Part shown: piece by piece, positions 6,108 through 7,103 of the stretch
How the letters are laid out: each line of letters begins with the position of its first letter
How positions within the stretch are numbered: position 1 is the stretch's first letter
From: Marinosulfonomonas sp.
GTDB lineage: Bacteria > Pseudomonadota > Alphaproteobacteria > Rhodobacterales > Rhodobacteraceae
Length of the DNA stretch: 7,103 nucleotides
Assembly: GCA_026989405.1 (NCBI GenBank)
Contig: JALSJL010000003.1
Coordinates: 1 to 7,103 of the forward strand
Direction of reading: 5' to 3'
Notes under the pieces: generated by a model
What the model was told of the DNA's origin: nothing
Database searches by the model: none
The model's input: only the letters and a program-made list of their open reading frames with translations
Program-made: the position numbers and the translations under genes

Positions 6108-6446
6108 CTATTCCCCTTCGTCTTCTTCGTCCGGTGCGCCCCGGGGGGCCGCGTTGTCTTCTTGAAGTTCCTGCGCGGTACGGAGCATTGTCCTGACCCC
6201 GGCCGCGAACCCCAGCAATGTGAATGGCACCAGGAACCACGGCATCGTGCCAAACAGCACATCCAGCCCGTATCCGATGCCGACCCCGATCGCGATCCCC
6301 ACGACCAGTTCGATGACCATCCGCCAGGCGTGGTTTGCCTGGCTGAGCTTTTCGCCGGTCTGCGAGCGGGGCGCCCTTGCGCCCTTGGCCGCTTCGATCC
6401 GTTTTTCAAGCGCATCGAGACGCGCCTTGTCTGTCGGATCACCCAT
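6108..6446 (-). CDS. atpI: ATP synthase accessory/assembly protein I
   Basis: AtpI is a small membrane protein that helps c-ring assembly and may handle Mg2+; it is usually the first gene of the FO operon, as here. The protein is 112 residues. Residues 4-33 are a charged helix (ARLDALEKRIEAAK), 43-62 and 69-88 are two membrane helices with a Gly-rich first helix (VVGIAIGVGIGYGLD), and the tail is acidic (EEDEGE). The ATG at 6446 is chosen because AAGGGG lies 9 bases before it. A GTG 11 codons further out (6479) would fall inside the predicted -10 box and lacks a ribosome site. The stop is two bases before the atpB start, and the atpB ribosome site is inside the end of this gene, so the two are probably translationally coupled. 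Confidence 0.88.
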   Translation of the reverse strand: MGDPTDKARLDALEKRIEAAKGARAPRSQTGEKLSQANHAWRMVIELVVGIAIGVGIGYGLDVLFGTMPWFLVPFTLLGFAAGVRTMLRTAQELQEDNAAPRGAPDEEDEGE

Positions 6447-6475
6447 CGCGAAAAGCCCCTTGGACAGTCGGGCGG

Positions 6476-6504
6476 ACACTAGGAATGGGGCCGGCCAGAG
6501 TCAA
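6476..6504 (-). promoter_or_regulatory. Candidate promoter of the FO ATP-synthase operon
   Basis: On the minus strand TTGACT (6504-6499) is followed after exactly 17 bases by TAGTGT (6481-6476). Initiation near 6469 would give a leader of about 23 bases holding the atpI ribosome site. The -35 box is five of six consensus; the -10 is three of six. Position upstream of the first operon gene supports the call. Confidence 0.6.
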
Positions 6505-6550
6505 GCGTTCCATTGCGCACCCCGCCGCCTGGTAAGCCGTTGTTTTAGCT

Positions 6551-6568
6551 GACCGTTTTCAGACGGTC
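6551..6568. promoter_or_regulatory. Inverted repeat in the atpI/arsR divergent region
   Basis: GACCGT (6551-6556) and ACGGTC (6563-6568) are perfect 6-base inverted arms around TTTCAG. It lies about 47 bases upstream of the atp -35 box and about 72 upstream of the putative arsR -35 box. It is not followed by a T-tract, so an operator is more likely than a terminator. No binding protein can be named. Confidence 0.35.
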
Positions 6569-6627
6569 GAAGGACATGCTCCGAGGCAAGATGACGCGCC
6601 GGGCCAGCAAGGACCGCCCCGGGACAT

Positions 6628-6643
6628 TCAACCTTTCGGTTGA
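6628..6643. promoter_or_regulatory. Inverted repeat overlapping the arsR -35 box, possible operator
   Basis: TCAACC (6628-6633) and GGTTGA (6638-6643) are perfect 6-base inverted arms around TTTC. The right arm overlaps the TTGACG -35 box of the putative arsR promoter, a usual place for an autoregulatory ArsR operator. Function is inferred from position. Confidence 0.4.
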
Positions 6644-6668
6644 CGATCGTGGCGCGGGCGGGTTTACC
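6640..6668 (+). promoter_or_regulatory. Candidate arsR promoter giving a leaderless mRNA
   Basis: TTGACG (6640-6645) and TTTACC (6663-6668) are 17 bases apart. A start 7 bases after the -10 box falls at the A of the ATG at 6675, so the mRNA could begin with its start codon. This fits the lack of a clear ribosome site there. The -10 box is a weak match. Confidence 0.35.
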
Positions 6669-6674
6669 GCGATC

Positions 6675-6998
6675 ATGAGCCGAAGCCTTGACGCCGTATT
6701 TGCCGCCCTGTCCGACCCGACCCGGCGTGCCATCCTTGCGATGCTGCTGGAAGACGACATGGCCGTGACCGACGTTGCGGACCCGTTCGAGATGTCGCTG
6801 GCCGCGATCTCGAAGCATCTGGGCATCCTGACCCGCGCCGGGCTGATCAGCCAGGAAAAGCGCGGGCGGGTGAAGTGGTGCAAACTGGAACCCGACGCCC
6901 TGCGCGAGGCGACCGTCTGGATGCAGGGATTTGGCCAGTTCGAACCCGTGGATCTGGATGATTTCGAAGCGTTTCTGGAGCGCGCAATGGAAGGCTAG
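6675..6998 (+). CDS. ArsR-family winged-helix transcriptional regulator
   Basis: The product is a 107-residue DNA-binding repressor-type protein. SLDAVFAALSDPTRRAIL (residues 4-21) is the family's conserved first helix, and the helix-turn-helix spans about 28-53 with recognition helix SLAAISKHLGIL. The wing follows (GLISQEKRGRVKWCKLEPDAL). The metal-binding ELCVCDL motif of arsenic/cadmium sensors is absent and there is only one cysteine (Cys69), so a metal-sensing role is unlikely. Proteins of this sequence type often sit next to a SRPBCC/AHSA1-domain gene, which is not seen here because an insertion sequence follows. The ATG at 6675 fits the family start. An in-frame ATG at 6576 would add 33 unrelated residues crossing the putative promoter and an operator, and its AAGGA is only 1-2 bases away. 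The stop codon TAG is at the insertion junction, so a few C-terminal residues may be altered. Confidence 0.87.
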   Translation: MSRSLDAVFAALSDPTRRAILAMLLEDDMAVTDVADPFEMSLAAISKHLGILTRAGLISQEKRGRVKWCKLEPDALREATVWMQGFGQFEPVDLDDFEAFLERAMEG

Positions 6999-7103
6999 GG
7001 TCGAGACTCAATCAAGTCCACCATAGGATTGTAGCAGCCAGCGCGACAGCTGACAGGAAGTTTCGAGCCAGTTTGTCATAGCGGGTGGCAATGCGTCGGA
7101 AAT
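6999..7103 (-). mobile_element. End of an IS5-family insertion sequence, continuing beyond the window
   Basis: The right edge holds a transposase C-terminus (next entry) whose stop is followed within about 13 bases by the regulator gene's end. The probable IS terminus is the stretch starting GGTCGAGACTC near 6999. CTAG at 6995-6998 immediately before it fits the YTAR target with TA preference known for IS5-type (IS427 group) elements. The other end and the target duplication are outside the window, so the exact boundary is uncertain by a few bases. Confidence 0.7.
7012..7103 (-). CDS. IS5-family transposase, C-terminal fragment running off the window
   Basis: On the minus strand the frame enters at the right edge and encodes 29 residues starting FRRIATRYDKLARNFLSA and ending ILWWT, then TGA at 7014-7012. 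The stretch RRIATRYDKLA-NFL-A is characteristic of the C-terminus of DDE transposases of IS5-family elements (IS427-like group), lying just after the catalytic glutamate region. The catalytic residues are outside the window, so it is not known whether the transposase is intact. The frame is too short to be found by ordinary gene calling in this window. Confidence 0.82.
   Translation of the reverse strand, partial: FRRIATRYDKLARNFLSAVALAATILWWT

Noticed and set aside
5257..6165. A 302-codon open frame on the plus strand opposite atpE and atpB
   Set aside because: It is antisense to two certain genes, rich in His, Arg and Asp as expected for the reverse frame of GC-rich membrane-protein codons, and shows no recognisable domain.
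6447..6479. Longer atpI start at GTG 6479
   Set aside because: The GTG lies inside the predicted -10 box and has no ribosome site, while ATG 6446 has AAGGGG at 9 bases.
6576..6674. Longer arsR reading frame starting at ATG 6576
   Set aside because: The extra 33 residues are unlike family N-termini and cover the inverted repeat and candidate promoter; the AAGGA there is too close to the ATG to serve as a ribosome site.
1..7103. CRISPR arrays, tRNA or rRNA genes, toxin-antitoxin pairs or defence genes
   Set aside because: I looked for regularly spaced repeats, cloverleaf-like folds and typical small gene pairs on both strands and saw none.

Overview
The window is GC-rich chromosomal DNA from an alphaproteobacterium, most likely a member of the Rhodobacterales. 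The main support is a stand-alone FO ATP-synthase operon in the order atpI-atpB-atpE-atpF'(b')-atpF(b) with no F1 genes next to it. Other support is the signal-peptide-like start of the b subunit, the protein sequences, and an intergenic element that I recall as common in this order. Assignment below order level is not possible from what I see.

Layout, left to right. (1) Bases 1-479 hold the 3' part of a methylated-DNA-protein cysteine methyltransferase of Ada/Ogt type; its 5' part lies outside the window. (2) Bases 588-1253 encode an OmpA-domain outer-membrane lipoprotein with a glycine zipper, preceded by a candidate promoter and closed by a clear intrinsic terminator. (3) Bases 1368-2132 encode a GntR/FadR-type regulator with its own promoter. 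It converges on (4) a minus-strand RhlE-like DEAD-box RNA helicase (3449-2211). (5) About 440 bases between the helicase start and the atpF stop hold the atp operon terminator, a GC hairpin, the recalled intergenic element, a weak candidate helicase promoter and a long helicase leader with an 8-bp stem near its predicted 5' end. (6) Bases 6446-3892, minus strand, are the FO operon, driven by a candidate promoter with a TTGACT -35 box and a 17-base spacer. (7) Diverging from it, an ArsR-family regulator (6675-6998) may be translated from a leaderless mRNA. (8) Its stop codon abuts the end of an IS5-family insertion sequence whose transposase C-terminus runs off the right edge.

The FO genes make the membrane proton channel: subunit a (catalytic Arg), the c ring (catalytic Glu) and the b/b' stator pair, with AtpI helping assembly. 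Junctions are tight (atpI/atpB 2 bases apart, b'/b overlapping by 4). The exception is the atpE-atpF' gap of 77 bases, which holds two overlapping hairpins just where expression must step down from many c subunits to one b'. The rest are independent housekeeping or regulatory genes.

I found no defence island, CRISPR array, RNA gene or evident novel system. The points most worth checking are the helicase leader fold, the atpE-atpF' hairpins, the intergenic repeat-like element and the IS/arsR junction.
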